A DNA stretch of 64,000 nucleotides from Catonia carolina (GCA_035578175.1 JAQMRL010000005.1:60121722-60185721), one strand, 5' to 3'. Shown: positions 33,561 through 45,105, counted from the first letter of the stretch. Translations and numbers: made by a program. Notes: generated by a model from the sequence alone, not told the origin.

Positions 33561-33874
33561 GTCATCCGAAATACCAAGTAACTATCCGAAAACCCTTTCT
33601 CCTTGGTCCCAATCGTACTTTACTCTATTCCATTTTATCACATTTTTTCCATAATACCCTAATATTTTGAAGTTTATCGAATACTAAAATTTGAAATTAT
33701 GTTTAATTTAGTGTAGCCTATATTTTATATTTAGGCCTATGCAATATTTAAAACTAATTTTAATAACTACTTTTAAATTTGTAATTTCACACAATCTAAA
33801 GTTTTCCGACATCATTTTAATTTAATAATTACTAAATTCTTATTATATAGATTTTTTAAATTATATAGATATTA
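33561..33874. other. AT-rich flank of the mariner
   Basis: No feature seen; this is the 5' target flank of the mariner element. Confidence 0.4.
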
Positions 33875-33876
33875 TA

Positions 33877-35224
33877 CGAGGGTAGGCTGATAAGTAATGC
33901 ACACATGCTTGTAGAAGACAACTAAATAAACTTCAGTAGCGCGCCTGGTGGCATGTGGAAGTACTATTTCTCCTCTACAAGCCTGCGCAGTTTGAAGGCG
34001 TTGCTTTCATTCAGTTTGTTTTGAGTAGTGGAAGTATGGCGTCGTGTTCTGGTGCTATGTCAACGAGAATTAAACAACGCGCTGTTATCGAATTTTTAAC
34101 TGCTGAGAAAGTGAATCCTAGTGAGATTTATCGTCGTTTAAAGGCTGTTTATTGTGACGATACTGTTGATAGGTCTACTGTGAATCGTTGGGTAATAAAA
34201 TTTCGTGATTGCCAACCTGGAAAAGCCTTAATTGTTGACAAAACACGCAGTGGACGACCAATCACTGCCTCAGACGATAATCGTCGCAAACTCATCGATG
34301 ATTTGATTCAAAATGACCGGCGAATCACTCAACAGCGTATCGCAAACCAAATTGGAATATCTAAGGAACGTGTTGGCTTCATTATTGAACAATTGGGATA
34401 CCGTAAAATCTGTGCACGATGGGTACCACGCCGTCTGACAGACGAGAATAAACAGCGTCGATTGGAATGCTGTGAACAACTTTTGAAGCGCTACCGTGAC
34501 GAAGGAGACGACTTTCTTTTGAATATTGTGACGGGGGACGAGTCATGGGTTCATCATTACGATCCCGAAGAAAAAAGGCAGAGCGCTGAATATCGTCATC
34601 CACATTCTCCTGTTGTGAAAAAGTTCAAAACACAACCGTCCGCAAAAAAAATTCTTTTGACTGTGTTTTGGGATGCTCGCCGAGTTTATGTGACTGATTA
34701 TCTGGAACGAGGGGCAACGGTAAATTCTGCTCAGTATATACAGACTCTGAAACACCTCCGACGTCGAGTTTGTCGTGTTAGAGGCAACCTGGCGCCAATA
34801 ATTTTGCAACACGACAATGCTCGTCCACACACTTCGCGTGCAACTGGAGAGGCTCTGAGAAACCTGAAGTTTCAACCAATTTTACACCCTCCGTATTCTC
34901 CCGACCTTGCGCCTTGCGATTTTTATTTTTTTCCTCTACTGAAGAGAGACCTTAAGGGTAATCATTACAGCTCGGACAATGAGGTGAAGGCAGCTATTGC
35001 GTCCTGGGTTCGAGGAAAGTCGGAAGAATTTTTCAGTGACGGAATGAAAAAACTTGTTAAACGTTGGGAGAAATGTGTAATGCTTAACGGTGACTATATT
35101 GAAAAATAAATAGATAATTTGGTAGGTTAAGATTTGTACTTTAATTTGTTATTTACCCCATCTTGCTATTTCTTTTTGTTCGTCTTCTACAAGCATGTGT
35201 GCATTACTTATCAGCCTACCCTCG
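33877..35224 (+). mobile_element. Complete mariner element, 1348 bp
   Basis: Perfect 43-bp terminal inverted repeats (33877-33919 and 35182-35224, beginning CGAGGGTAGGCTGATAAGTA) are flanked by TA at 33875-33876 and 35225-35226, the mariner target duplication. It encloses one intact transposase gene. No mismatch between the ends and no ORF damage indicate recent insertion and possible activity. Confidence 0.95.
34036..35109 (+). CDS. Mariner transposase, DD34D, apparently intact
   Basis: Cut-and-paste DNA transposase that binds the element's inverted repeats and inserts at TA. From the Met at 34036 it has 357 residues, close to the ~345-350 usual for mariners. Alternatives are Met 34057, or 33955 in the longest frame. 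An N-terminal helix-turn-helix half (about 8-120; FLTAEKVNPSEIYRRLK, IANQIGISKERV) leads to the linker WVPRRL (about 129-134). The catalytic triad follows: D168 in TGDESW, D260 in QHDNARPH and D295 in PDLAPCDFYFFP, with exactly 34 residues between the last two. No stop or frameshift. Minus-strand ORFs at 34270-34875 are shadows. The gene is unrelated to the degraded mariners at 25 and 60 kb except by family, since its ends differ. Confidence 0.92.
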   Translation: MASCSGAMSTRIKQRAVIEFLTAEKVNPSEIYRRLKAVYCDDTVDRSTVNRWVIKFRDCQPGKALIVDKTRSGRPITASDDNRRKLIDDLIQNDRRITQQRIANQIGISKERVGFIIEQLGYRKICARWVPRRLTDENKQRRLECCEQLLKRYRDEGDDFLLNIVTGDESWVHHYDPEEKRQSAEYRHPHSPVVKKFKTQPSAKKILLTVFWDARRVYVTDYLERGATVNSAQYIQTLKHLRRRVCRVRGNLAPIILQHDNARPHTSRATGEALRNLKFQPILHPPYSPDLAPCDFYFFPLLKRDLKGNHYSSDNEVKAAIASWVRGKSEEFFSDGMKKLVKRWEKCVMLNGDYIEK

Positions 35225-35226
35225 TA

Positions 35227-35647
35227 TTTTAATTACTCTGCATATATTATCTAAAAGGCTGTGGAATAAAATTTATTCTCTCCTTCTTACTGGTTTTGTT
35301 TTTACATTGTTGAACAGCGGAGAAGCAGTATAAATTAAAAAAATTCTAATTATATTTAAGTAAACTGACATTTTTAAATTTGTTATTATATTCTTACTTT
35401 TACCATTTGAAACATTTGTTTTTTTCTGACAAAAGACCCATTTTCTAAAAAAAAACGAAATACATTGCAGAACTTGGTAGTCATAACTTTACGGATACTA
35501 ATAATCAACTGTAGCAAGTATATTTATACTAGTACATCGAGTATTTTGAAATACCATCCAAGTTTTTATAACATTATGTAAAAATAATAAAATTTATTAT
35601 CATTAAATTCACTAGTATTTGTTTATGTAGTTCAACTTCCCATTGTT
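35227..35647. other. Unassigned AT-rich stretch
   Basis: No feature seen between the mariner and repeat R. Confidence 0.4.
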
Positions 35648-35793
35648 TTTTACTTTCTCTTGCCTATATGAATATATAGGAAGGAAAGTATTGTTTTCAT
35701 GTCGATTTTTCGAAATCGAGTTTTCACCGGATCTATACGTTTTCAGACCCCCTGAACCCAACAAAACATGTTTTTAGCGATTGGTCTGTGTGT

Positions 35794-35832
<39 letters not shown>

Positions 35833-36645
35833 TGTGTGTCAGTGTGTCTGTGTGTGAACAGAATATCTCAAGAACGGAACGTCGTACGAACTTGAAACTT
35901 GAAACTTAAGTTACATACCACTACCGGATGCGACATGAACATTTTCATCAAAATCGGTCAACCGGAAGTAGTAGTTTATTCGTATAATTTTTCAGTTTTT
36001 TGTGATTTTCTCAAAAACTGGTCCTACGATTTTTTTAAAAATCGCCTATTTTACTCAATTTTTTATTCTCTACAAGATAGGGTAGGCGCCATGTTTGCTG
36101 AAATTCTCGGTGAGGCTGTTTTCACGTAAAAACGTTGTTTTTTTAAGATTACGGCTTTAATATAAATTTTAGCGCAAAAACTTATATAATAAAAGTTGTA
36201 GAGAATTTAAAAACCTACAACTTCTGTTTCAAACATTTTTTTGTATAACGCTTAGTTTAGCGGTAATTAGCGATTTTCTGTTTTTTTTTCTCACGAAAAC
36301 GTGAGAAAAATCGATTTTTTTAACAATTCGGTCTTAGTATGCATTTTACGACAAAAGTGTATATAATAAAAGTTATAGAAAATTAAAAGATCTACAACTT
36401 TTGTTTAGAGCATTTTTCTCTACAGAGCCTAGTTTAGCGTGAAAGCGAGATTTTCCGTATTTTTAAGCCAAACTGAGTTCGATTGTCATTTTGCGTCATT
36501 CACTCATGATTAAAATAAGGTTATGTTTTTGAGGTTAGTTTTTGTTTATTTCTAATATTTTATTAATAATGTTAGGTTTATTATTAATCATTTGCATTGG
36601 CAAGAGAAAGTTGTGTGAGTGTTTCACACCAGATTTTTTTCAAAA
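35648..36645 (+). repeat. Repeat R, reference copy (forward)
   Basis: The best-preserved copy, about 1 kb. It starts 'ttactttctcttgcctata', has a (TG)n microsatellite at about 35788-35860, then 'gaaacttgaaacttaagtt', two tandem subrepeats of about 180 bp (about 36147-36325 and 36325-36476), and ends 'ggcaagagaaagttgtgtgagtg'. An inverted 'ctttctcttgcc'/'ggcaagagaaag' pair lies near its two ends. No transposase or RT seen; class unknown. The ORF at 35899-36129 is a repeat frame. Confidence 0.8.
35788..35860 (+). repeat. (TG)n microsatellite in repeat R
   Basis: Alternating TG with occasional TC interruptions, an expansion of a shorter TGTG stretch present in the other R copies. Confidence 0.95.
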
Positions 36646-36804
36646 TCTTACTTTTCAACACTACTAGTTTGTATGTTACGGAAAAATGTGATATACTCAT
36701 ATTTATAACTACTAGTACTGCACCAGAACAGGAATTTATTTCTAGTACAATTTGAAACAAGTACTCAACGATATTGATATTCAAAGTTCATAAATGAGAA
36801 AACA

Positions 36805-36930
36805 TAAGACACTTATCAGGTCGGTTGTCGTATACTATGGTTGTGAAGCATGGACAGAACAAAATAAAAGATAATATTCAAAAATATCTGAAAGAAAAGT
36901 CTATGAAAAATTTTATTTAGGAGAGTGCTA
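36805..36930 (+). mobile_element. RTE-like scrap between two R copies
   Basis: A frame reads LIRSVVVYYGCEAWTEQ and then KISERKVYEKFY, the VxxYGCEAWT block of RTE-type RT. Very short. Confidence 0.5.
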
Positions 36931-36961
36931 CATGCAGAATCAGATATAATAAACAAAATAT

Positions 36962-37700
36962 GGTGTAAAACATTAACACAACTTTCTCTTGTCAACCTGA
37001 GAAATGAAAAATAAAATCTATATGTTAATCATGAGTAAAAAATACGTTAAATTAGAAACATAACCTAATTTTTATCACGAGTGAATGACGGAAAATGAAA
37101 ATCTACCTCTGTTGGACTTAAACGTACTGAAAACCACTAATTATCTCTAATTTTATAAGCTCTATTGAAAAAACCTAAAAAAATAAAGTTGTAGGGTCTT
37201 TTTATTTTTTTATAACTTTAGTTATATATTTTTTTGTCGTAAACCGCATACGAAGGCCGTAATACTTAAGAAATTTGTTTTTTTACCGATTTCAATGAGA
37301 AAATACGGAAAATCACAAATTGACGTTAAGCTAAGTCTTATATAGCTAAACATGTTCCAAATAAAAGTTACAGATTTTCTAATTTTCTGCTTCTTTTATT
37401 ACATACTTTTTCTCTACAATGCATATTAAAGGCGTAAACTTAAAAACAGAATTTTACGAGAGCACTGCCCCAAGAATTCATCTTACCCTACCTTGTAGAA
37501 CTTGAAAAATTTAGTAAATGAGGCGATTTTTGAAAAATTGTAGGAACCATTTTTAAGAAAAGTGCAGAAATTAACTGCTACTTTAGGTTGGCCAATGTTA
37601 GTTAAAATGTTCGTGTTGGGTTCCTTCATAGTTCTGAACTTAAGTTCTGAGTTTCAAATTCGTGAGATTTTCTATTTTTCAGAAGTTTTGTTCACATGAG
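36962..37700 (-). repeat. Repeat R (reverse), partner of the 35.6-kb copy
   Basis: Reversed R from 'acacaactttctcttgtcaa' to the 'gaacttaagttctgagtttcaaattcgtgag' block. Together with 35648-36645 it makes a large inverted pair around about 320 bp. Confidence 0.7.
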
Positions 37701-37859
37701 TAGTTAGATAAGATATTAAACCAGGGATCTAGTGCAAATCATCAAGTTTCAGCTAATACTATGGTTAGTTTACAAGGAGTGAATGTACGAATGGGGTATG
37801 CCAAAGGTACTAAAGGCTCTGTTTTATGGTATCAAAGAAAGGTTATGAACTAAAATCAG

Positions 37860-38215
37860 ATGACTTTATGACCTAAATAAGGGCCTTCAAAGAATGGCAT
37901 AAGAGACTAAAGACGGCGAGGAATAGAGGATGTTCGGGGCCAAGGCCAACGTTGAGCTGTAGCGCTGGAGAAGGAGGATAAGGATGTAGAGAAAGATAAA
38001 GAAAGAGAAGAGGAAGAGGAGGTGGAGGTAAAGGAGGAGGAGAAGAGGAAGCAGAAAAGGAAACGAGGAGAAAGAGATAGAGAAAGAAGGTGGAGGAGGT
38101 GGGAGCAGGGGGATGTATAGTAGGATGAGGAGGCCGAAGGATGTGGTGGAGGTGGAAAAGGAGAAGAGTATGAAAAAGAGAGGAGGAGGTATGAAGAAGA
38201 AAACCAGAAAAAAAT
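37860..38215 (+). mobile_element. Non-LTR 3' end running into a polypurine tract
   Basis: 'RLKTARNRGCSGPRPTLSC'-type coding remnant (about 37899-37960) of the kind that ends some non-LTR ORFs. It is followed by about 240 bp of almost pure purine (GGA/GAA/GTGGAG, about 37970-38215) on the + strand. Other non-LTR fragments here end in (GAA)n, so the tract is probably an expanded, mutated tail. The 134-codon minus-strand frame is low-complexity and not a gene. Confidence 0.55.
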
Positions 38216-38989
38216 TGTGAGATTTTCTGTGAGATTAATCTGTTTTTGGGGCACGTTTGTAACTGATCTAATGTTTCGTCTCCTACGATTAGTTCCTTCA
38301 GTAGTTGTCACCTCTCCTTAACACTTTTTTGAATTTAAGAGGTTACGATATTTGAAAATAAATAATTGAAATTGAACATGGAAAAATAATTTGGTTAAAA
38401 TACTATTTCAGTCTAGACTACAGATAGATTACAGTGATTTTATCCATGAGAAAGCAAAAAAACCTAATATATTGTAGAAAAATCATTTGCATAAAACGTA
38501 AATCGAATAGGCTTTTTGTAGGAGTTTAATCTTTTGGAAATATAAATATTACGAATCGATAATTTTATGTTAAAAAATGATATATAAAATTTTTTGATTT
38601 AATACGGTTAATTAATCATTATACAATTAAATTCGGGTAATAAATATGTAAAATTATATAAACATGCTTCATGAGTTTTGACAAACTTTTACATTATGTT
38701 GATTAGTTCGGCAATATCCGTTATCATACATCATTTTATCCTCTATAAGAAAATTTCAATATAATTGTATGAAAGATAATATTTCAATCACACTGGTTTA
38801 CTTATACAATTTTCATTGTGAAGGTGAGTTGATTTAATAATTATGATAATCATTGTGCATAATACAATAATTGACAAGTTGAGTGGATGAAGGTGTCATA
38901 ATGTGATCACCTCCCAGCATTATTCGACACAGATACAGGAAAGTTACGATTAAAAAACACACAAAGCCACAGGTAATGTTGACAAAAAT
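38216..38989. other. Unassigned AT-rich stretch
   Basis: No feature seen. Confidence 0.4.
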
Positions 38990-40750
38990 CTAGTGTGAAA
39001 CACTCACACGACTTTTTCTTGACAACGTAAATTTAAATTGTATAACCTATGTTTAATCATGTGTAAACAATGTTAAATTTAAAACATAACTTACAGTATT
39101 TTTAATCATTAGCGAATACCACAAAATGAAAATCAACCTCAAACGGACTTAAAAATACGAAAAATCTTTAATTGACACTAAACTCTGTAGAAAAATATCT
39201 TAAAATAATATAAAAGTTTTCGGTTACTCAATTTTCTATAACTTTATTTATATCCTGATTCCGAACAAATCTGAATTATAGGGAAATTAACATTGGACAA
39301 TGTACGGCCAACATTAATCTAATTACAAGGGTGTAATCTTACTTTTATTACTCCTTTGGTTAGCAAACAGAATAAAAATGAGTCTACAAAAGGTTTTAAT
39401 AGCTAATAATTTAATTATTAATAAATAAAGGCAAAAATGTTATACAATTTTGATGCAGCGTGGTACTTTCATAAGAAAACATTTCGCTAGTGTGTGAGAT
39501 TCGAATTCACGGCCACACGTACTGCAATATCAAAACATGAAAATAAACTGACCACTTTACATGCCCAGCTAAAATTCAGACAACAATGGAAGCGAAAATA
39601 TTTCTTATGTATAGTTATCAGACGAACTAATGTCCCATAGCCGAGCGTGTGAGAGTAAGATATGTAGCATAACTACGCATGCGCTCGAAGGTCTTTACCG
39701 TTATAATCCAAATCTGAAAACATACTACAGTCGTTATCTTACTTGTTAGTTTACTGCATGCATAAACGCTTGCTCACAACAATGAATAAAATTCAAGACA
39801 ATGTTATTGGAACAGCGCGTATGGCTTGTGCGAGTGAGAGCTTTATGCATTCTCTCACTCCTACGGCTAGGGGACATTAGTTCATCTGAATACTGTACGT
39901 ACCGCGATATAATGAAATTGAATGACATTTTTGTCGTTATTTATTAATAATTAAATGATTAGCTATTAGAATCTTTTTTAAACTCATTTTTATTCTGTTT
40001 CCTAACGAATGCAGTAATAAAAGTAAGATTACACCCCAGTAATTAGATCAATGTTTACAGTTCATTGTCCATTGTTAATTTCTCTATACGTCAGATTTCT
40101 TGGGAAACACGGTATACACAATTACCCTAAAATTCGTACTAAGGCTGCAATCTTAAAGAAACCCTTGTTTTACCGATTTCAATGAACACATATACAAAAT
40201 CACTAGTTGACGGTAAATAAAGTACCGGGGAAAACAATGCTTGATATAGAAAATTTTACTTTTTTAATCTTTTTTAAATTTTGATTGTAACTACACTTTC
40301 GTCCTAACATGCATATAAAGATCGCAATATTAAACAACATTTTTTTACAACGAGAGCGCAGTCCCTAAAAATTTTAGCAGAATTTTACCTTTACTTATAA
40401 AACATCAAAAATGCAGTAAATGAGGGGAGGTTTTTTTTTAAATTATAAAAGCCATTTTTCAGATAATCGCAAAAATAAAAAAATTTAACGAATAAACTAC
40501 AACAGTTGACAAATTACGATGACAATGTTTGTGTCTGGTTTCCTAGTGTTACCAACCTTAAATTTCATGTATCGATTTCGTTCGACATTCTTGAGATACT
40601 ATGTGTGTGTGGGCACGTGCACCCACACACACAGACCAATTGCTAAAAACATTGTTTTTTAGTTCAGAGTACTCAAAATATTCATTTCCGTTAAAAACTC
40701 AATTGCAAAAAATCGACATGGAAATAGTAGATTCTTTCTTTCTCTATACA
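38990..40750 (-). repeat. Repeat R (reverse), split by element P
   Basis: R runs from 'gtgtgaaacactcacacgac' to 'ctataactttatttata' (about 39252) and resumes 'aattaccctaaaattcgtactaagg' (about 40118), ending at the 'aactcaattgcaaaaaatcgac' block. Confidence 0.7.
39256..40115. mobile_element. Palindromic element P (copy 3)
   Basis: Left arm 'gaacaaatctgaattatagg...aacattggacaatgta'. The right arm is its inverse, ending 'gaaacacggtata'. Only the inner inverted tRNA-like segment (about 39487-39585, 'gagattcgaattcacgg') remains; the forward partner is deleted. A stretch of about 300 bp (39600-39900) carries a shorter near-palindrome ('gaactaatgtccc' / 'ggggacattagttc'). Confidence 0.7.
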
Positions 40751-42589
40751 TTTGTATAGGTTACGATAAAGTAAAAATGTTATATTCCCACGAAATCGTT
40801 TAAATGAATTTTCCCACAAATGGGCAACAAACTTTTAAGTACAAAGGATTATAAACTATGGGGATGTGTAGACCTAACAGTACAAATTACAAAAAAAGAT
40901 ACAGGAGATGGTAAGTTGACAAAATAATTTTTACCATTCATAATGTATTTTTGTTCCTTGAATATGGAAACCGAATATTAAAAAAGAAAACATTACATTA
41001 CCAAAGTGGGTAGTCCAATGAAACAAATAATTAAACCTTAACTGGAGACATATTATTTTCTCATACTAAAATATCAATCACTAGAATTAAGGATTTGAAA
41101 CCAGGAATCTAAGCCCTAGAAAAAATATATCTAATATTAATAACTTATAGAAAAAAAACAGAATTTTTTTTTTCAGTTAATAAAATGTAATAAATATTAT
41201 CTTTTGTTGATCAATTATACAATTTGTAAATCAATTACACAATTGTAAATTTTATAAGTTACAAAAATATACGATTTTAACAAAATCAGAAGAATTTACA
41301 TAAAATTAATTATGATTCAAAAACGTTAAATAAAATTATTCATTAACAACAAAAACAGACAAGCTAAAAATGAGCAAACAAGGTAGACCAAAACAAAGAA
41401 ATAACAGAACGAAGTTCGATACTACCTTTGTCAAAAAATAAAATAAAATGAAACAGCTAGATCGAAATTTAACAACCATATCGTGAAAATAAATACACTT
41501 AGCTAAGATTGTTGCAAACTTACCACGTAAAAAGCCAAAAAAACCTACAACTTACCTCATACAAAAAGATAAAACCAAACACAAGAATCATAAGAAAATG
41601 TTTTTCAAAACTCTAAAACAGTCTGGTATAGGCTCCCGACATTCAAAATGACAAAATAAAATTTTTTAATTTAAAGAAATACGGAGCAAACGTAATCTAC
41701 AACTATCCTCTTCAGAAAATAGTAGGCCTACCAGATTGAGACTCGGAGTCAAATAGTTTTCCAAACAACAAAAAGCGAAGAACATTCTAAAGCCATCATA
41801 ACCTGAGTATTGCAATAAACTGTCTGCAGTAACAGACAAGTGAAAAAAGTAAGACCTTCATCCACTAAACTTAATAGGCCTATAAAACCCTCTCTTTTGC
41901 TGCGTACCTTTCCTTTATCAAATTGTTGCAACTGAATCTTTCCTCTTCCATTCTCGTAATACTTCAATATTACTCGTTCTGTCAATCTATTTCTTATTTT
42001 TTGGGTACCTTTTCGTAACGGATATTGGCGATCATAACAGCAAGTTTTATTTTTACATTTTTAACACTGCTGTTTTGTATAGTTCCACAGAGAAACAATA
42101 ATACTAATCTCGCAGGTATTCTTCCTGAGTTTCTCCCTTTTGCTACTTTTTCTTTTATAATAACTTTTTTGGTAATTGGGAGAACTATGGTAGGGCATCA
42201 CAAGAATATTGCACCTTGTTAATTTGAGTAATCACTTATATAGTCACATTAAGAAGAACAGAAGTTTTTTTCATTTTGTTGAAAGCTCCTCCATTTAAAG
42301 TTTGGAGGTTTGAATTCTCTAACAAATATGTAAAAACAAATTATTAACAACTACAGAAATGAGTTTCTGGAGAAATTATCTGTTGATTGCGATAGATCAA
42401 CTCAGGAATGATGTGATTTTAAAGAAAGTGGATAAATAAATTTTTATTAATGGATGAAACTGAAGAAAAATAACTCATCTGGTTCAGTCATCGGCAAGGA
42501 GGAGGATAGGTTGTTAACAGAAGATCACATCAATTCTCATGTGTCCATAGAAAGCAAGAGTTTGTTATTTTATTACATCTGATAACGTG
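40751..42589. other. Unassigned AT-rich stretch
   Basis: No supported gene. Frames at 41749-41985 (-) and 42025-42222 (+, hydrophobic, no ATG) have no splice-site, paralogue or motif support. Confidence 0.4.
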
Positions 42590-43330
42590 TTTACCTGTTT
42601 TTTTCGGTCTCAGTATTTTCCTTTCAGTATTTTCTAATTTATTAATTTATTTTTCGTCTACGACTGAACTTCCATGTAGTTGTAATATGAGGTCGCATAG
42701 TGCTTCAGTTTTCCACAGAATGGGGAAACCGAAGCACTACAAACCATTTCTTTTTACGTGATCTTAGTCATCCCAAATGCTTTTAAAAGTTTTGTCCTCC
42801 TAATTTTACTTGCTTTTTAATCCAATCCATTGGATTTTATTACATCTCCAAGGTACTTTAAGCTGTTACCTACTTATAAGAGAGACACTAGTTGTCCTTG
42901 AAAGATGCAACCACTTCTCTCCACCAATCAGTCTTGAGCAGCCGCTTGGCAGTTTCCTCCAATCAGGTCCCCAACACCATCAAACCACTTCTTCCTGTGT
43001 CTTGCTCCTCGCCTTGCACCATGTACTTTCATAAGCAAAGCTTCCTTGATTTTGAATTTTCATCCGCTCTTTGCATATGCTCATATTCTTCCATATGCCA
43101 TTTTAACTATTTTTCTGTAGTATAATTCCTTTAATTCTAAATTATTCCTTATTCTCCATTCGGTTGTATTAGTGTCCCTAATAGGTCCATATATTTTCCT
43201 TGGTACGTTATTTAAAAATATCCTAAGCTTTTCTTCCTGTACCCCCATGCTTCACACCCATATAACATGGGAATATTATTGCCTAATATAACTGGATATT
43301 TTTTTCTTTCTTAATACTTTTCATTTTCTC
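42590..43330 (-). mobile_element. RTE-like non-LTR remnants
   Basis: The minus strand reads GCEAWGYRKKSLGYF, then in another frame KIYGPIRDTNTTEWRIRNN with ELKELYYRKIVKMAYGRI, and KRLLKTDWWREVVAS. Further on is LKYLGDVIKSNGLD with LKHYATS, similar to the 33-kb fragment. These are RTE-type RT and C-terminal blocks, probably from two overlapping insertions. Multiple frameshifts. Confidence 0.6.
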
Positions 43331-43334
43331 TTCC

Positions 43335-43795
43335 CCTATATTTTTTATAAGGAAGGAAAATATTGTTTTCATATTGATATTTTGAAATCGAGTTTTCACC
43401 GGAAATGCACGTTTCCTGCTTAGTTTAGCGTCGGTTAGTAATGTTCTGTATTTTCCCCATTAAAATCTGTAAAAATATTGGATTTTTAAAGCTGTGACCT
43501 CAGTGTACATTTCACGACAAAGTGTATAAAACAAAAGTTATAGATAATAAAAAATCTACAACTTTTATTTTAAACCCTTTTATCTACAGAGCTTAGTTTA
43601 GCGTCAATTAGTGATTTTCCGCATTTTCGTTCTACAGGTTGATTTTCATCTTGCATCATTCACTCATGATTAAAATTAAGTGTTGTTTCATTTTAAATTG
43701 TTTATAATGATGAATCATAAGTTATATTGTTGATTATTTACATTGTCAAGAAACGTTGTGTAAGTGTTTTTACACCAGATTTATTTAAACATATT
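43335..43795 (+). repeat. Repeat R (forward, internally deleted)
   Basis: 'aaggaaggaaaatattgttttcat' joins directly to 'gcttagtttagcgtcggttag', skipping the middle of R, then runs to 'aagaaacgttgtgtaagtg'. Confidence 0.7.
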
Positions 43796-43918
43796 AACTT
43801 TTGCAGAGCATTTATTACTTTTCATTGTTATTTCCTTTAGTTAACTACTGCTGTCATGCTTTTGTGTTATTGTTATTCTCAAGTTTCCTTAACCTTCTTA
43901 TATTCAAAGCTTCTCCCA

Positions 43919-44310
43919 TGACAGGCAGACGGAGTTCTAAATTACTTACACTCGATCTGCTAGTTCCAGGGCTACAAAAAATAGTTATGTTTCTTATCAT
44001 AAGATCAGTCAAATAAATGACTGATCTATTTTAAGAACAGGATAGGTAGAGGTGTAAAAGACACTAGTCAGATTTATCTTCTATGAGAGTTATGAATTTC
44101 ATTACACCGCCAAACCATGTGGTGAATGAAGTGAAGATTTTATTTTATTTAGGGTGAAAAGTAGATTGTTTTCAGAGGGCCTGGCATCCTGATAAGCTTA
44201 CTTTTCCACTCGGTGAGGAAGCCTGGTAAACCACCTCTACTCCTTGTTTAACTTAGTAAAACCTCTAGAGGTTTCAACCATCCTCTCGTCTGAAGACCTA
44301 GGCAACAATC
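43919..44310 (+). mobile_element. SINE-B copy 8
   Basis: From 'tgacaggcagacggag' to 'gacctaggcaacaa'. Full length, about 300 bp upstream of the W3 acceptor. Confidence 0.75.
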
Positions 44311-44399
44311 TAAAGCTATTATTATCCAGCTCTCTCCCACCACACTTCATTTCCTATTTATCCTCATATACTTCTCCATGTTGATCTCTAATCTTACCC

Positions 44400-44530
44400 T
44401 CTTACTTTTTTCTCTAGTTTAGTGGCCAATTCTTTGAGATCTTTTTCATCTTCATTGAAGCTGTTAGCTCTCTTAATTGTAATATAACTTGTTTTGAAAT
44501 GTTTGGGTGCTTTTTTGTATTGTTTTATTA
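44400..44530 (-). mobile_element. RTE-like fragment
   Basis: 'gaagctgttagctctctta' and 'tgttttgaaatgtttgggtg' match the RTE remnant at about 33385-33445 in the same orientation. Confidence 0.5.
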
Positions 44531-44630
44531 AATATATTTTCTCATAACAAAAAAAAATGCTACATCTTTATTGTTTTTATTGTTTATTAACAATTTATTC
44601 TGTAAATATATCTAGCATCGGTGAATATCA

Positions 44631-44888
44631 ATGGACAAGAAAAATAATTGCGAATGGATTACTATGACAAATATGAAGAGACCATTTAAAGGCGTATGGT
44701 TAATTACTTTGTTTATTATATTTATGAAACTTGAAAGAGGAGAAGGCTGCTGCAACAATGGTGGATGGTCTAATTGGATTAATTATTGGGTAAATTATTG
44801 GGAGAGTTGGGGGCGTTGGGGTGGTGTGGCGGGGTGGTTCGATTGGAATAGCTGGGACAATTGCAATAAATGTGATGAGTGGTGGTAA
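44631..44888 (+). CDS. W3: periodic Trp-rich small secreted peptide
   Basis: An 85-residue ORF of an unrecognised family. Residues 1-21 are polar/basic, and a hydrophobic stretch (about 22-33, VWLITLFIIF) is signal-like. The mature part starts near GEGCC and is strikingly regular: Trp every 3-4 residues (SNW-INYW-VNYW-ESW-GRW), then AGW, FDW, NSW, and a CNKC pair before a terminal EWW. About 11 Trp in the last ~45 residues. Four mature Cys. A modest acceptor ('ctgtaaatatatctag', AG at 44614-44615) lies 15 nt before the ATG, with an in-frame stop between, so this ATG is the start. Poly(A) signal AATAAA at 44929, 41 nt past the stop. The 3-4 residue spacing could put all Trp on one helix face (inference). 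Confidence 0.68.
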   Translation: MDKKNNCEWITMTNMKRPFKGVWLITLFIIFMKLERGEGCCNNGGWSNWINYWVNYWESWGRWGGVAGWFDWNSWDNCNKCDEWW

Positions 44889-44928
44889 AATAATAATAAT
44901 AATAACACAAAAGCAGTTGCACAATATA

Positions 44929-44934
44929 AATAAA
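44929..44934 (+). terminator. Poly(A) signal of W3
   Basis: AATAAA 41 nt after the W3 stop codon, within the normal range for a compact insect 3'UTR. Confidence 0.5.
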
Positions 44935-45105
44935 TATTTTATATCAAAATTATATTTTGTTTTGTTATTGTTTATTAGAAGTATATTTTTATTAAATAAA
45001 TAAATGATTTCAATACAAACATTGATTTATTTTTATATTACCTGAGAAAAATTTGTCTGAATTGCATTTTATTTAATATGATATACTCAATGTTAACTGT
45101 ATATT

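Noticed and set aside
37907..38311. 134-codon Ser/Pro/Leu-rich minus-strand ORF
   Set aside because: Complement of the polypurine tract; low-complexity sequence rarely has stops.
42025..42222. Hydrophobic 65-codon ORF as a possible membrane peptide
   Set aside because: No ATG at its start (TTG), no splice support, no paralogue; T-rich DNA codes for hydrophobic residues by default.
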